From assembly GCA_944548615.1 (NCBI GenBank), contig OX155976.1, positions 7,645,822 through 7,709,821 of the forward strand: a DNA stretch of 64,000 nucleotides, in the 5' to 3' direction. Below the pieces are notes generated by a model. That model did not search any database. It was given only the letters and a program-made list of their open reading frames with translations, and was not told the DNA's origin. Position 1 is the stretch's first letter. Every line of letters starts with the position of its first letter. Positions 32,956 to 43,761 of this stretch are shown here, one piece after another. This stretch comes from Micropterix aruncella. Its lineage: Eukaryota; Arthropoda; Insecta; Lepidoptera; Micropterigidae. Position numbers and translations under genes: made by a program.

Positions 32956-33450
32956 AGTGCACAATCTTAACAGCATGTACGCCATATCTCGCTTGCTTGA
33001 TCGACGTGATCAATCATTAATCCAAGTTTGAAACTCACTTTTCTTATACTGTCTGTCTGTGCGGCGTGTCGACTGGATCGGTTGTTGGAGCGGTGGGATC
33101 CGCCGCCGCCGGTTTCTTCAGAAGAGGAAGACGCGTGCTTCGAGCTTTCGGGTAATGTAAGACCGTGGAGCTTTGCTTGACGTTCTAATTCCTAGAAAAA
33201 GATTAGATTAGTACGTACCACTCCATAAGTTTCTCCATGTCCTCATGTATCGCCATTTTTCAGCAGAGCTTCAGTGCTAAACATGGGACATATTATAGTT
33301 GGGGAGCTAGCGACAATAAAGTGCAAGAGTTTTGTAAACGCTTATACTTCCAGATCAGACAGTATTTTGACCATAGAATCCGGGAAAGAGTCAGCGGGCC
33401 AGATTTTGGGACACCTGGTGCTGGCATACTAGGAAAGGTGTAATTAACAC
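32830..33450 (-). repeat. Source block of an inverted segmental duplication (Mitf exon g and flanks)
   Basis: Contains exon g, about 250 bp of upstream intron with a repeat starting 'AGTTGGGGAGCTAGCGACA' (33299), and about 200 bp downstream including a SINE 3' end. The same order is found inverted at 44388-45857. Divergence is modest (substitutions and single-base indels). Confidence 0.85.
33039..33191 (-). CDS. Mitf: Mitf exon g: zipper end and Ser-rich segment (source of a duplicated exon)
   Basis: 51 codons, phase 0 at both ends, from ELERQAKLHGLTLPE to HAAQTDSIRK. The acceptor is TTTTTCTAG, the donor AGAAAA|GTGAGT. It includes an acidic/serine stretch (HASSSSEET) and a GGGGS run. A second copy of this exon with its flanks lies inverted at 44638-44789 but is damaged. 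This copy at 33 kb keeps acceptor, donor and frame, so it is the functional one. Confidence 0.95.
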
Positions 33451-33890
33451 GCTTTTATTAGGTCGACCTGTATGTAACTATGTAATGGAATCTAAGGTAA
33501 CTAATTTAACCATCTTCTAAGGATAGTAGCGTCATGAAAATTGGCAGCTGTATATAGTTCTGATGACAATACAATAATATGGTACTGTCGAACTGATCTG
33601 ATGATGGAGTCGGAAGATATGAACTGGAACTTCATGATGGAACATCGTATCATAGCTGTGTTTGGATTTGCTAGAAAAGTCTTGGAATAAACTTTGAACA
33701 CGATTTGGTTTCAAGGTCTGATGATGGAGCCGGAAGTTAGGCACTGGCATGTCATGATGGAATATCGTAACATAGCCATGTTTGGACTTGTTAGAAAGGT
33801 CTTGTAATGAACTTTGACCAAGATTAAGTTTCAATGTCTGATGATGAAGCCGGAAGACCTTATGTTTAGAACAATCCATCAACCACTGAA
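33440..33890 (-). repeat. Inverted second copy of the ~120-bp minisatellite repeat
   Basis: Units at about 33590, 33710 and 33830 (TCTGATGATGGAG.CGGAAG), with the terminal AGGTCGACCTGTATGTAACT at 33461. Adjacent (33280-33440) is the 'AGTTGGGGAGCTAGCGACA' segment, also found near 1140, 38525-38665, 44400-44540 and 46820-46880. Confidence 0.75.
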
Positions 33891-33914
33891 TTAACACGCC
33901 AGGGTTGAATCAAT

Positions 33915-34345
33915 CCAAAGCGCTTATTAAGGCTTACGACCATAAGATGGCCCGTGAGGCCTTATCCCTAAATAGGAACAATCTAAGCATACTAGTGTAG
34001 CGCTCACGGGGCATTGTGGCCTGAACAAACACATGTTCAATCTCAAGCTTCGAGACACAAAAATGTGCAGGTTCTTCCAAGGGACAGAGGAAACTCGCCA
34101 GCACCTCATGTGCGAGTGTGGCCTGCTGATGCGTAAAAGATACACCCACCTGGGTGGTCACTACCTCCAACCTGAGAAGGCAAAACAATCTGGCGTCAAA
34201 AGCCTGTTGCGGTTCTTAAATGACACGAGGTTTAGCGCAGAACTATGGTGGCGAACACAATAGATCAGCAATAGTCGCAGTGTTATAAGGCTCATAAAGA
34301 CCTTAGAAAAGCCCCACACAACAAATAAATAATAGTGCATCGTGC
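33915..34345 (+). pseudogene. LOA-like LINE (family 2) 3' fragment, best copy
   Basis: Reads ALIKAYDHKMAREALSLNRN, then MFNLKLRDTKMCRFFQGTEE followed by TRQHLMCECGLL (a Cx2C-type finger with the second Cys replaced by Phe) and SLLRFLNDTRFSAELWWRTQ. It ends at about 34345, beside an A/T homopolymer-rich tract (34370-34430). Confidence 0.75.
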
Positions 34346-34533
34346 TTATAGCTTTTTATACTATTTAAAAAAAAAAAAAATTATTTAAAAAAAAAATGTT
34401 TTTTTTTTGTTTTACAAAAATGTTTTATCAAAAGTTGCTTAGTTTGTCGTATTGATTCACCCACTACAAAGATGCCACTATTGTAAAACTCACCCTGTAT
34501 ATTTAATGCTATTATGAATGAAATTAAAATAAC

Positions 34534-34618
34534 CTGAATCCGTAGTAATAATTTCCTATTGTATAATTCTATTTGTTTTCTTCGGTGATCGCTCTGTTTT
34601 AAACGAGTTACTTCTTCT
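34534..34618 (-). CDS. Mitf: Mitf exon f: leucine zipper, first half
   Basis: 85 nt, starting in phase 2 and ending in phase 0. The split codon AG|A gives Arg and then EEVTRLKQ...IELYNRKLLLRIQ follows. Heptad-spaced hydrophobics continue directly from helix 2. The ending RKLLLRIQ joins ELERQAKLHGL in the next exon, as in MITF (HLLLRIQELEMQARAHGL). The acceptor is TTATTTTCAG, the donor ATTCAG|GTTATT. This exon is too short to stand out without the family knowledge. Confidence 0.95.
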
Positions 34619-34744
34619 CTGAAAATAAAAAAAAAACATTTTAGACACTTGTCTATGGCACGTTTCGTTTCACCGTACAGTGCGTTAGCCGCACCATATA
34701 AAACACATGAGCTCTTGTCTGTGGTGCGCTTTTTTCACCGTACG

Positions 34745-35470
34745 AAGCGGTAGGTACAAATAGAGCTGTCAACTACAACGGGTGAACCTGTCACTTCAGA
34801 TAGTTTTAACGATTGGTCGTTCTATCTCCCGTGAAGTGAAAGCAGAGGACTTGGACAAAATAGTCCACCGTCAAGCTCCGCTACATGCCCGTAAGGGGCC
34901 AACGCCTTATCCGCGAGATAACCAGGTACGTTACCCAGCGGGCTTACACTCACGCCCTTACTTCCAATTGCGACCAGATTACTCTGGTCTCTCAATTGGT
35001 TACGAGTTCGAGATCGCTTGCGCTGTCCTCTCCCTTACGAAGCGTTGAAACGGTGTAAGCCGAATCTATCGCGGACCACGGCATCCTTTGCCCGGCTGTT
35101 CACCCGCAATCGGGTAGCCGATGGTCGTTTCAAGAGCAGTCGCCGTAAGGTCCGCGACCATCCCCGCTCTATAGGAAACAGTACTGCTTCCAGACTCCCC
35201 CGACTGTTAGTCAGAGTGCACAGTCGATTGGCTTACGCCGCACGGTGCGCAGACCGTCCAGGAGCGCCAGAAGATTGACTCCTAGAAGAAACTAGCACTA
35301 AGGCCAGAGTCCAATCCAGGCTCGCGCGTCATGCGAGGAGGCCGCCGGATGGGTGTTGACCCGTGAGTGTGACCAACTCTGAACAAATGGGTCTACGTGG
35401 CCAACTCAGCAAGAGCCCATTAGCTCCCTAAATACTGATACAAATTGGGCCGTGCGTAAATGCGGCGCGC
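34745..35470 (+). repeat. Family A repeat, near full length, upstream of Mitf exon f
   Basis: Head AATAGAGCTGTCAACTACAA at 34757, tail GATGGGTGTTGACCCGTGAG at 35348. Lies between exons e and f. Confidence 0.75.
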
Positions 35471-35579
35471 TGAGGGGCAGACTCGGTGTATACATTAATT
35501 TTTATTTTAAATCATGTATTTCAAAGGCCAAGTTTTTTCCCCGTTTCGAAAAATTCATAGTTTCTAGTAAAATACAAAC

Positions 35580-35736
35580 CTTAAACATTTAATATAGTCA
35601 ACGCTACTCTTCAATATGGTTCCTTTGTTAGGTCTGACATCCCGGATCACTTCATAGAAAGGATCGTTTGTCTTCGGAAGTAGAGTCCCGAGCTCTTTGA
35701 TTCTGTCATTGATGTTAAACCTGCGTCGTCGCTCAA
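35580..35736 (-). CDS. Mitf: Mitf exon e: basic region and helix-loop-helix
   Basis: 157 nt: 2 nt completing Ile, 51 codons, then AG of a split Arg. It opens [16 protein letters not shown], the DNA-contacting basic region with helix 1 (Glu-Arg-Arg-Arg contacts the E-box), and continues through an insect-type extended loop into helix 2 ([16 protein letters not shown]). The acceptor is CGTTTCAG, the donor TTAAG|GTTTGT. The stop after the donor in the unspliced frame comes within five codons, which supports the exon end. The upstream intron of about 1.0 kb holds a fold-back element and a piggyBac-like MITE. Confidence 0.97.
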
Positions 35737-35817
35737 CTGAAACGAGAAAAAGACAAAATAAGATTTTCGACTGGCGTTTTTCACTTTTCCCTGCACTACT
35801 TATTTTGGGGTGGCGCC

Positions 35818-36228
35818 AGTTTTGCATGCGGCAATTTTGCACAAATGTCACTTTTGACAGTTCCAAATCTTTTGAGGGCAGATTTGCAGGAGGCAACCTT
35901 GCAGGCGGCAACCTTGCAGGCGGCAACCTTCAGTACAGTTTTTAAGTTTTTCTGTTAGGTTAGGTTAGGTTAGGTTTTTCTTTCCCTAAAATCGAAGTGA
36001 CATTAATTACCGGCATCCTTGTAGTGGATGACTTTTATACATCAAACTAAACATTAAAAAAAATGTTTTAAGTTTTTCTGTTAGGTTAGGTTAGGTCATT
36101 TTGACATTTGCAAAACTGCCTTCTGCAAGATTGCCTTCTGCAAAACTGCCGCCTGCAAGAATGCCGTCTGCAAGATTGCCGTCTGCAAATTTGCCTTCTG
36201 CAAGTTTGATGGGACCCTTATTTTGCAC
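35818..36228. repeat. Fold-back of 15-bp GGCAACCTTGCAGGC-type units with TTAGG runs
   Basis: Left side has units of GGCAACCTTGCAGGC (35890-35932), right side the inverted GCCTTCTGCAAGATT units (36118-36205). TTAGG x4 lies at 35957-35976 and x3 at 36081-36095, inside the fold. The right block translates to LPSARLPSAKLPPARMPSAR, a pentapeptide-like pattern that follows from the 15-bp period. It lies in the intron between Mitf exons d and e. Confidence 0.8.
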
Positions 36229-36257
36229 AGACCTATTTATTTTACAGGTCGATTTAA

Positions 36258-36519
36258 CCCTTCAGGCCTCGGCCCCTCAGCCGATTGACAAGTTGCTGTC
36301 CCAAAAAAATTTAGTAAAAATTAGTAAAAAAATTGAATTACGACACTGTCTCACCAAAACATTAATTACTGCCAAGCCACTGTACCCATAATTAAAATGA
36401 AACATATTAACATAATAAAACATATTAAAATCAAACAAATTAAATTAAAATAAAACTAAAACAGGGCCGTCACGCTAAATCGTTTTGTGGCCCTTATCGG
36501 CCAATCGGGGCTTGAGGGG
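36258..36519. mobile_element. piggyBac-like MITE family C, copy 3, in the Mitf bHLH intron
   Basis: TTAA at 36254-36257 and 36520-36523. Same orientation as copy 1. The central palindrome is degraded (CCCTTATCGGCC). Confidence 0.9.
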
Positions 36520-36737
36520 TTAAACTGTTACAGTCTTTCGTACACTCATAATTTAGGTGGTGAATGGTTTCGTGCAGCTTGGGCTACAAGATATATTTTG
36601 TTCTCCGATCGGCTCAACTTACGATTCAGCTCCTATTCAGTTGTAGGAAGTAAAGAGGCATTTTCATAGATCTGCGTGATCTCGATCTAAATGTATAAAA
36701 AGTCGGTACGCCCCAAGTACAAAAGAACTCTACTCAC

Positions 36738-36948
36738 TCATGTTATGGTTATCCTTTTTCTGTCTGTCTTTGGCGATAGCATGGAGTTCCACATCACTTA
36801 GCATGAGGGGTTCATTCTTGATAGTGATATCACCAGGCAGGGATGACAGCGACCCGGACTGACCATCCGAAGAACAATTGCCATTGAGGTTCGTCAGGTT
36901 GTTGCTTCCGGACTCGAACGAAAGAATATCTTCCAGGAAGTCATCAGT
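36738..36948 (-). CDS. Mitf: Mitf exon d: acidic activation segment and start of basic region
   Basis: 70 codons plus 1 nt. The acceptor GCAATTTCAG precedes ACT; the donor is ATGA|GTGAGT. The peptide opens TDDFLEDILSFES, corresponding to the amphipathic acidic activation helix of MITF (DDVIDDIISLES), which in vertebrates contacts CBP/p300. It ends AKDRQKKDNHNM, the N-terminal half of the DNA-binding basic region. The split codon A|TT gives Ile, so the junction reads NHNMIERRRRF, the expected sequence. Confidence 0.96.
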
Positions 36949-37305
36949 CTGAAATTGCACAGTGATTTATTCAGATTTAAATAATGATACATAAATAAAC
37001 ACTGGAGTCAAATTAAGCGAAGAATTATATTTCTGTGATGTGATCATATAAAATATTGGTGATCTGCTTATCTGGTATAAATCATATCGAATTGTAGGGT
37101 GGATTGTTTTTCTTTTCTTCAGAATTTCAAAACCTCCCTATGCGGAAAAGTGAGAAAACATTCATAACATTTAATCGATACGATACTTGCCAAAATGTAC
37201 TCATTGAGTAAAAGCATCGATTTAAAAAGTATCAAGTACAAAAGTATTGGTACCGAAACAAAAGTACTCGATATCAAAAAGTATCAGAAAAAATCGTGTC
37301 CCTAC

Positions 37306-37958
37306 CAGTGTTGCCAACTTAGGCCAAATATCACCATTTAGGCTACCTTGAATGGGTTATCGGCGACCAAAAAATACCAAAAATCGCCTGTCGCCGATTT
37401 AGGCTACACCAGTTCTTTACACTCAGACAACAATTTTTTATAGGTACCTTGTAATGTTTTTAAAATAAATACTTTCCCCTTTGTTAACATTACATAAGTT
37501 TGTATGTTTTAGTTTAATATTATGTAATTGTTTTTTGCAATGAAAATGTAAGTAAGTAATTTTTGTTTGCAAACTTTCTGTGTAGTTCTGTTTTTTTTTC
37601 ATAATGTAGTTATGATTGGTAATTGGTCATATTACAATGTACATTTATGCATGGTTCATGTTATCATATTCACAAATATAGTAGCTTTACACAAAATGGT
37701 AATCTTGGTATCTAGGTAATTTTGTTCTATTTTATCATACAATCTTATTCCATCCAATGTTTGTTGTTTTATGTACTGATCTTGGTATTTTTTTTAAATA
37801 TCTGTAATGGCCTAGAATGATTTCAATTCTTTTATTTAAACCTATGGACTGAAATCCTTTTCATTAGCAAAAAAACGGTTTTTTTGCGAAACGGCTACTT
37901 TAGGCTATCTTTTCTGCTGACATCGGTGATTATTCAAGTCTAGCACTTGGCAACACTG
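37306..37958. mobile_element. hAT MITE (653 bp) with perfect 8-bp target duplication
   Basis: Ends CAGTGTTGCCAA...TTGGCAACACTG. GTCCCTAC flanks both sides exactly (37298-37305, 37959-37966). Sub-terminal TTTAGGCTAC / GCTACTTTAGGCTA repeats are typical hAT sub-terminal sites. It has no coding capacity. It lies upstream of Mitf exon d in intron 3. Confidence 0.93.
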
Positions 37959-38519
37959 GTCCCTACTTACATGATACCCTTCTGGTACACGTGAGGTTGT
38001 CGATGCACGACATCCCGGGCAGATAAAACGACCCATGTCGTTAGAACTGTCCGAGTGGTGAGCGGGGTTTCTCCCCCGCCTGTCACCGCGTAGTCTAATT
38101 ATAAAAACCTCTTTTTATACAGGACCATATTATATGTACCTAATTAACTTACTCTGCAATTAAATTAAGAGCATCCCCTTGAGAGAAAAACTAATTACCA
38201 ATTTTAATGGGGCCTCACATTAAAGCAAACAGATGAGATGTAGGTCATGTAATAATATGTTGACAATACTTGACATGTCGCCTATTGTTACTGCCGCACA
38301 TTATCTCTTCAAGAATATGTAATCATTGGCAGTGAAATAGGCCGGCGTTACACCTCTCTGCTTTATCAGCATACAGATTCTATTTGCACACCGGCTTGGT
38401 TATTTGTCGCAACATCATATTCAGCGAGAACATTCAAGTTGATAAAGCGTGACTCAGGCTAGCCAAACTTCATTTACATAATTAGGCTTTCAGATGTTGC
38501 TGTCGTCATCCTTGTTTAG

Positions 38520-38670
38520 CATGTATAGTTGGGGAGTCAGCGACAAAAAAGTGCAAGAATTTAATAAAAGCTGATACTTTCAGATCACACAGAATTTTTA
38601 CCATAGAATGCCGGATTAGAAGTCAGCAGGCCAGACTCCGGAACACCTGGCGCTGACGTACTATAGTGCA
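38520..38670 (+). repeat. Fragment of the 'AGTTGGGGAG' dispersed repeat
   Basis: GTTGGGGAGTCAGCGACAAA, then CAGACTCCGGAACACCTGGC; same as 33297-33430. Confidence 0.6.
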
Positions 38671-38674
38671 CGCA

Positions 38675-39459
38675 ATCCTTCATGACATTCAGGGTCGTAA
38701 AACGTGCGAGCAAGACAGCACATCAGCGTTCTCGCGCTACAAGAGATGGTGCCAGGCTATTGATATCGATTGATTCTTATATCGATGATTACAAACAAGA
38801 AAACTATTAAAGTCGACTATTATCGTCAAAACCCGGCTTTAATAACAAATCCAGAAAGAATTGCGAAATTGAAACGGATATTCTATCCTATTGCAAAATA
38901 TTAATGCACTGAAATATTCTAAATTATCTGAAATGTCGAAACACAGCAATTAGTTATTGCCCTAATGGGGACATACTCAATAGAACATTGTCTTGAAGAA
39001 TAATTAATTATTTCACTAATGTGATTAGAAATGTATGACACCACATTATATAAAGTCTTTTCCTAACAGTGCATTGTCTGACAGTGCAAAAATAGTGTGA
39101 CAAGTAGTGTATGTCATTATCTACTGGACATCTGACAGCGGTAGCGAAACGAACCTTTGGCTTAACGCTGGTTAAGGTAGGAAGATTTTAAGTACTTACC
39201 TTAGGTCCGAGAAACCCGCGGCGACAAATAGTACTTTGTCAGTAATAATTATGTATATGAGATAATATATATGAGATTAACCTTTGGCGTAACATTTGAA
39301 ACCCTTCCAGAGAGTAACTCCCTTTATTGAGGGTGTATTTACAGGACTGGCAATGAATCTCTTATGGTTTACGTGCTAAGTTCATTTAGTTGTTTTGGAC
39401 TACCCTGAACATCCTAATATATTATAAATACATACAAGAAAGTAATTTGTTTTGTTTGT
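38675..39459. other. Unassigned intron DNA
   Basis: No coding or terminal-repeat signature seen. Confidence 0.45.
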
Positions 39460-39615
39460 TTGTTTCTACTCTTTATTGTGAAATTTCACAATGGGCGGGA
39501 TTATTATCATACGACAATCTCTTACAACCAACCCTAATATGAAGTGTTTATATGTATGTGTGCATGTAACATGTGTGTAAGTGTGTGTCTTGTTATGTTA
39601 TGTGTGTAAGTGTGT
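39460..39615 (-). mobile_element. SINE 3' fragment
   Basis: ACTCTTTATTGTGAAATTTC then ACAATGGGCGGG and CTTACAACCAACCCT, same as the SINE 3' half read backwards. Confidence 0.75.
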
Positions 39616-39639
39616 GTCTTACTATGTATCCGACCATAT

Positions 39640-40528
39640 CAACATCGAAAATCCATCGATATCGATAGTGAGGCGTGGCCGGGGATAGCGCATCTCTATA
39701 TCTTGTGCGAGGGAGAAAAGTGATGTGCTATCTTGCTTCCACGTTTTATTGCCCCGAGTATCAGGAAGGATTGCGTTGAGTATAGGAAAGGTGTCATTTC
39801 GATTAGAATCCTTAAAGTGTATTGGAAAAGCTGAAAATTCATCAGTGGACAGTGGGTGCAATACAGAAATCGAAACAAATGGTCAGACTGCTTAACAATA
39901 TAATGCGTGGCGTCAGCATTACTTTTGTCACAAAAATGAAGTTCATTATATAAGCAGATTGGAGCGATGCGTAATAGTTACTCACAAATACGTACCGGCG
40001 TATTCGCAGGGACTTCATTTTTATGACATGTATGGAGTAATGCTGACGCTACGCATTCTATTGTTAATTAAGCAGTCTGACCATTTATTTCGAATTCTTC
40101 TGTCTACTGATGAGTATTCAGCTTTTCCAAAACACTTTCGGGGTACTAATTAAAATTATTAAAAAGAAATCTTTTAAAAAAAAAATCTTTTAATATGTTT
40201 TACTTGTTAGTTTACAACAATACTACAGCACTAAACCGAATAGAAATACGGATCTAAATTAAGGATGTCGTTATGGTAGGTATTTATTTTTAGTTTGGTA
40301 TTTATTTTTAGTTTGGTAGTTATTTTTAGTAGTACGGTATTTATTTTTAGTTTGGAACATGGGTTCTACGGTTTGCGTGGTGCCACGATTTGATGACTGT
40401 TTCTTATAGAATCCGTCGTCAAATTGCAAAGTATCAGGAAAACATAATTTGTCGCCATTTCATAATATGCCCTCGCCACCATAGACCACCTACCTTGTAG
40501 CCCCCTCAATTTCCTCTGGGCCTTCCAC
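39640..40528. other. Dispersed-repeat DNA left of the Transib
   Basis: 39760-39960 and 40010-40150 share CAGTCTGACCATTT and GCGTGGCGTCAGCATTACT with 44255-44390; a diverged inverted pair of an unclassified repeat. 40270-40350 has four TATTTTTAGTTTGGTA units. Confidence 0.5.
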
Positions 40529-40533
40529 CGTCC

Positions 40534-40568
40534 CACATAGGTGGATATTGAGTTATTAGGCGGCCAAA
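40534..40568. repeat. Transib left terminal inverted repeat
   Basis: Matches 43794-43762 in reverse complement with one substitution and a 2-nt gap at the tip. Begins CACATAG. Confidence 0.85.
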
Positions 40569-40645
40569 AATATTTTTTTGTTTTATCACTTTCAGAATAG
40601 TATATTTGATTAAAATAAAAGATTATCTTACAAAATAAAGCCATT

Positions 40646-40975
40646 TTTAGGGTGCCGTACCCAAAGGGTGGCAAACGGGACCCTATTACTGAGACTTTGC
40701 TGTATTTCTGTCTGTCAGCGGGCTCTATCTCCGAAACCGCTATAGCTAGGAAGCTGAAATTTGCACAGAATGTGTATAATTATTGCTGCTACAACAAAAA
40801 ATACTAAAAACTGTTACGTTTTTTTTCCTGCAGGTGGCGCTCATACAACGAAGTGTTAAAAAGTTAAATATTTCAGCACCCATTGCAGCTAGCGGGTTCC
40901 AACTAACACATATTGTGTAAAATATCATTCCCGACTGTATGGGACCCTCCTTTTTTAATGATATATTATAAAAAA
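40646..40975 (+). repeat. Lepidopteran-type dispersed repeat nested in the Transib 3' region
   Basis: Contains GGTGCCGTACCCAAAGGGT, ACGGGACCCTATTACTGAGA and a 'CTATAGCTAGGAAGCTGAAA' stretch followed by TTTGCACAGAATG. I recognise this pattern as a very common dispersed repeat of butterflies and moths. It lies between the Transib left end and the transposase stop codon, so it either inserted into the element or was part of its ancestor. Confidence 0.6.
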
Positions 40976-41152
40976 ATAAGAAACTTTTTTTTATTTTTTT
41001 TTTATTTCCATTTACAACAGGTATACAAATTTTAATATAGATATTTACAGCTTAGCCTACCATACTTACAAATTAGGTAGGTATACACATGTTAATATAC
41101 GTATTTACAGCTTAGCCTACAATATTTACAAACTATACTAAATTAATAGATT

Positions 41153-43520
41153 TTAATTGAATGATGTGTCTTCTTGGTCAGAGTGTTCAGGATCTGTTTC
41201 TACATTTGGTTCAGCTGGCAATAGTAATGAAATTGTTTCCGATAGAAATGGCTTACGTGGGCTTTTTTTGATAGGCCTCATGCTGCTCAGCAGTGGATCT
41301 GATGTTAATAGTAATCTATGATATATGTCTAAGTTACACGTTTCTCGTGAAAATTTTCTCGCAAAATTTTGTCTGTATGACCTAAAATGTTTATTGCGCG
41401 CCTCAGACGCTTCTTCCGACAACTGTCCAATTGGAAGTAAAGAGGTTTTTATGATGCTGGCTCCATGGATGAGAATTTTATGCATAGTTGGTGTCATGGG
41501 GTGCCATCCGTAGAGCTCAACATACAACTTTGCAGTGTCTAGTGCATAGGTATCATATTTATCTGTGTCGATGTTGTGCCCACTAGAAATTGTCTCCAGG
41601 ATGACTTTTAACCTGTGTATTAAATCATGATTAAGTCCTGTGATATCGGCTGCTAGCTCAGTATTTTCAAAAAACCGTCTACTGGTGTTCCCATCATTTG
41701 TGTTGCCGAAATTGGCTTTGGGCATGTCGACTAATAAGCCAGTTTCAGTCCGAAATCGCACCTGTATTTCCTTTTTTCTGTCTTCTTCGGTTTTCTTTTC
41801 TTCTTGAGTTTTCCTTTGCCTATATTTTTTCGTAGTCAATTTATATGCCAGGTGCAGAATACTCTCAAAAATTCGGATCCTGGCGTGCAAAACAGAGATT
41901 CCAAATTCCAGGGCTTCGGGAATTTCTTCATTTTTTTTATTCAGATTATTAAAATCCTTTGAAGTGGCTCCACATATGTAGCAGCGACTTGTTGAAGTAG
42001 TGTTTGTGGCTGCATTACACACTTTACCGTCAATCATAGTCATTTTCATAATATGAGTAAAAGTGTACTCGCAGTCATTCAGATTTACTTGGGTCGGGGT
42101 TAAGGACCTTGTAGCATTTTCCACATAGCTTATTTCTTCTTTGGTTACATCAGTAGATTCCTTAATAAAGCGGAATCTTATAGGACGGCAAAATCGTGGC
42201 GAGGAAGGCGTTGGATTTTGCCATACAACTTTATTATTGTTTTCCCCGCAAACGATTTGTAGAGGCACAAATGAGCTTAAGAAAATGTTCGCATCCGAAT
42301 CGCCATCTTCTGTAAATTTCTGTTTATATCTTGTTTGTTGAGAGCCGTCACAACCCCATTTGCTTATAATCTTTAGTAAATGCCGCTCATTTTCATTTAG
42401 TGTTACCAACACTTCTTCCAAGAATTTAGATAAGCGCGTGGCTGTCAGATCTAAAAGGGTTTGTAAATTCATTTCTGCGCAGGTAGCCGTTACCCGTAAA
42501 CCCGTTTCTGATGAAAAACATTTCTGTTTTTCTTTCAACAAAAGATCGTAGCACGGAAAGTGTTTCTTATTTGTGGCCCTTATTATTTCATACTGTCGCT
42601 TTGAAAGATCGGCTTCAACAAACATCTGAAGTGCTTTAAACGGAGTCAACGGAGGAATAGTTTCATCACATTTGCCACTGGTTTTTCTATACCTAGTCGC
42701 TCGTGTTGGAGAATTTGTAATCTCTTTCAGGACTTTGGACGCATTTCTTTTTCCATCTGTCTGTAAAATCGTTTGGGCAGCATGAACGATGACTTCAGGT
42801 TCTACAGAGGAACGTATTTCTTCGGTTTTTCTCCGTTTGCTTCGCTCACTTAAATCGGAGAATGATTTAGACGGACGACCTTGTTGGTGACTTGTTTTGA
42901 TTGGAATTTCAAAAGTCCCTTCCAACCATGACTCATTATTTTGAAGGAATACTTCCTCCATTTTGTGCGCACGCAACCATCTTTGCTTCATCTGCGATTT
43001 GAAGTGAGAAAATTTGTGTTTTAAGTCCTTTTTTTTGTCATCAGAGTCTCCGTAACTCATGATAAAATCATTTTCCAAGCACTCCAATTTTTCGTCAAAG
43101 GTAGCCAAGTTTTGAGTTTTCATATGGTTAAACAAATATTTTCGCGTTACTACTTTAACGCCAGAAGCACTTGATGACCCTAAAACAAAGAAAACAAATT
43201 TTTAAGAAAGTTAGAAAAAAAAAAATTTTAGGTAATTTTCTTAAAATTTTTTCAAAAATTATTTTTTAGTAAACTTGCGGGATTCTGCGGCAGATTTTCT
43301 TAAATATGTAATGTCAAATACATAACATATTCAATTAAAAATGAAACAAGACAGGGACGAATAGGGATGAGTCATAAAAACACCAATTTATTCTTAGAAT
43401 CGTGGTAATTTTGTATTGAAAACGTCAAAGGTTTGATTTGTGAAATAAAATGGAAAACTATGTTTAAATACAAAAAAAAATAGTGTCTGAAGGATACATA
43501 CCTGTATTTTCAGAATCCAT
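41153..43520 (-). CDS. Transib transposase (RAG1-core-like), two exons
   Basis: Exon 1 is 43520-43502 (MDSENT plus the first base of Gly), donor ACAG|GTATG. Exon 2 is 43179-41153, acceptor TTGTTTTAG. Spliced length is about 681 aa, normal for the family. Motifs shared with the RAG1 core: CDG at exon-2 residues KWGCDGSQQ (first catalytic Asp), the zinc-binding RCYICGATSKDFN, VDMPKANFGNTNDGNTSRRF (second Asp, cf. IDALHCDIGNAAEF), and HKILIHG followed by LSEEASEARNKHFRSYRQ (catalytic Glu, cf. ASEGNESGNKLFRRFRK). The frame is open throughout with no stops or frameshifts. Near the N-terminus a GRPSKSF motif followed by basic KRRK could bind DNA. By family knowledge it cuts by nick-and-hairpin chemistry. 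Whether it is expressed is unknown. Confidence 0.9.
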
Positions 43521-43761
43521 CACTGCACTGTCACTGGTGTTTTATACTTCAAAACAAAAATATTGGCTTTGAAAATGATATCACTTTGGGGGCGCCGAGA
43601 ACAGGATGCGTGCACTAGGGATAGCAATCAAATTCCGACTACCTGCACGGAAGCGGGGGCGTACGGTCGTGGTAAAAATGGGTGGGGGGTGGTTCGCGGA
43701 AGTGTTAACTATGCGTCAACGTCAATAATTTGTGCCTACATTCATTTTTAAGATTTTGACT

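Noticed and set aside
35957..36095. TTAGG runs as an interstitial telomere
   Set aside because: Only 3-4 units each, in inverted positions within a fold-back element; too short for telomeric DNA.
42141..42551. Short plus-strand frames within 41.3-42.6 kb
   Set aside because: They are shadows of the Transib transposase on the other strand.
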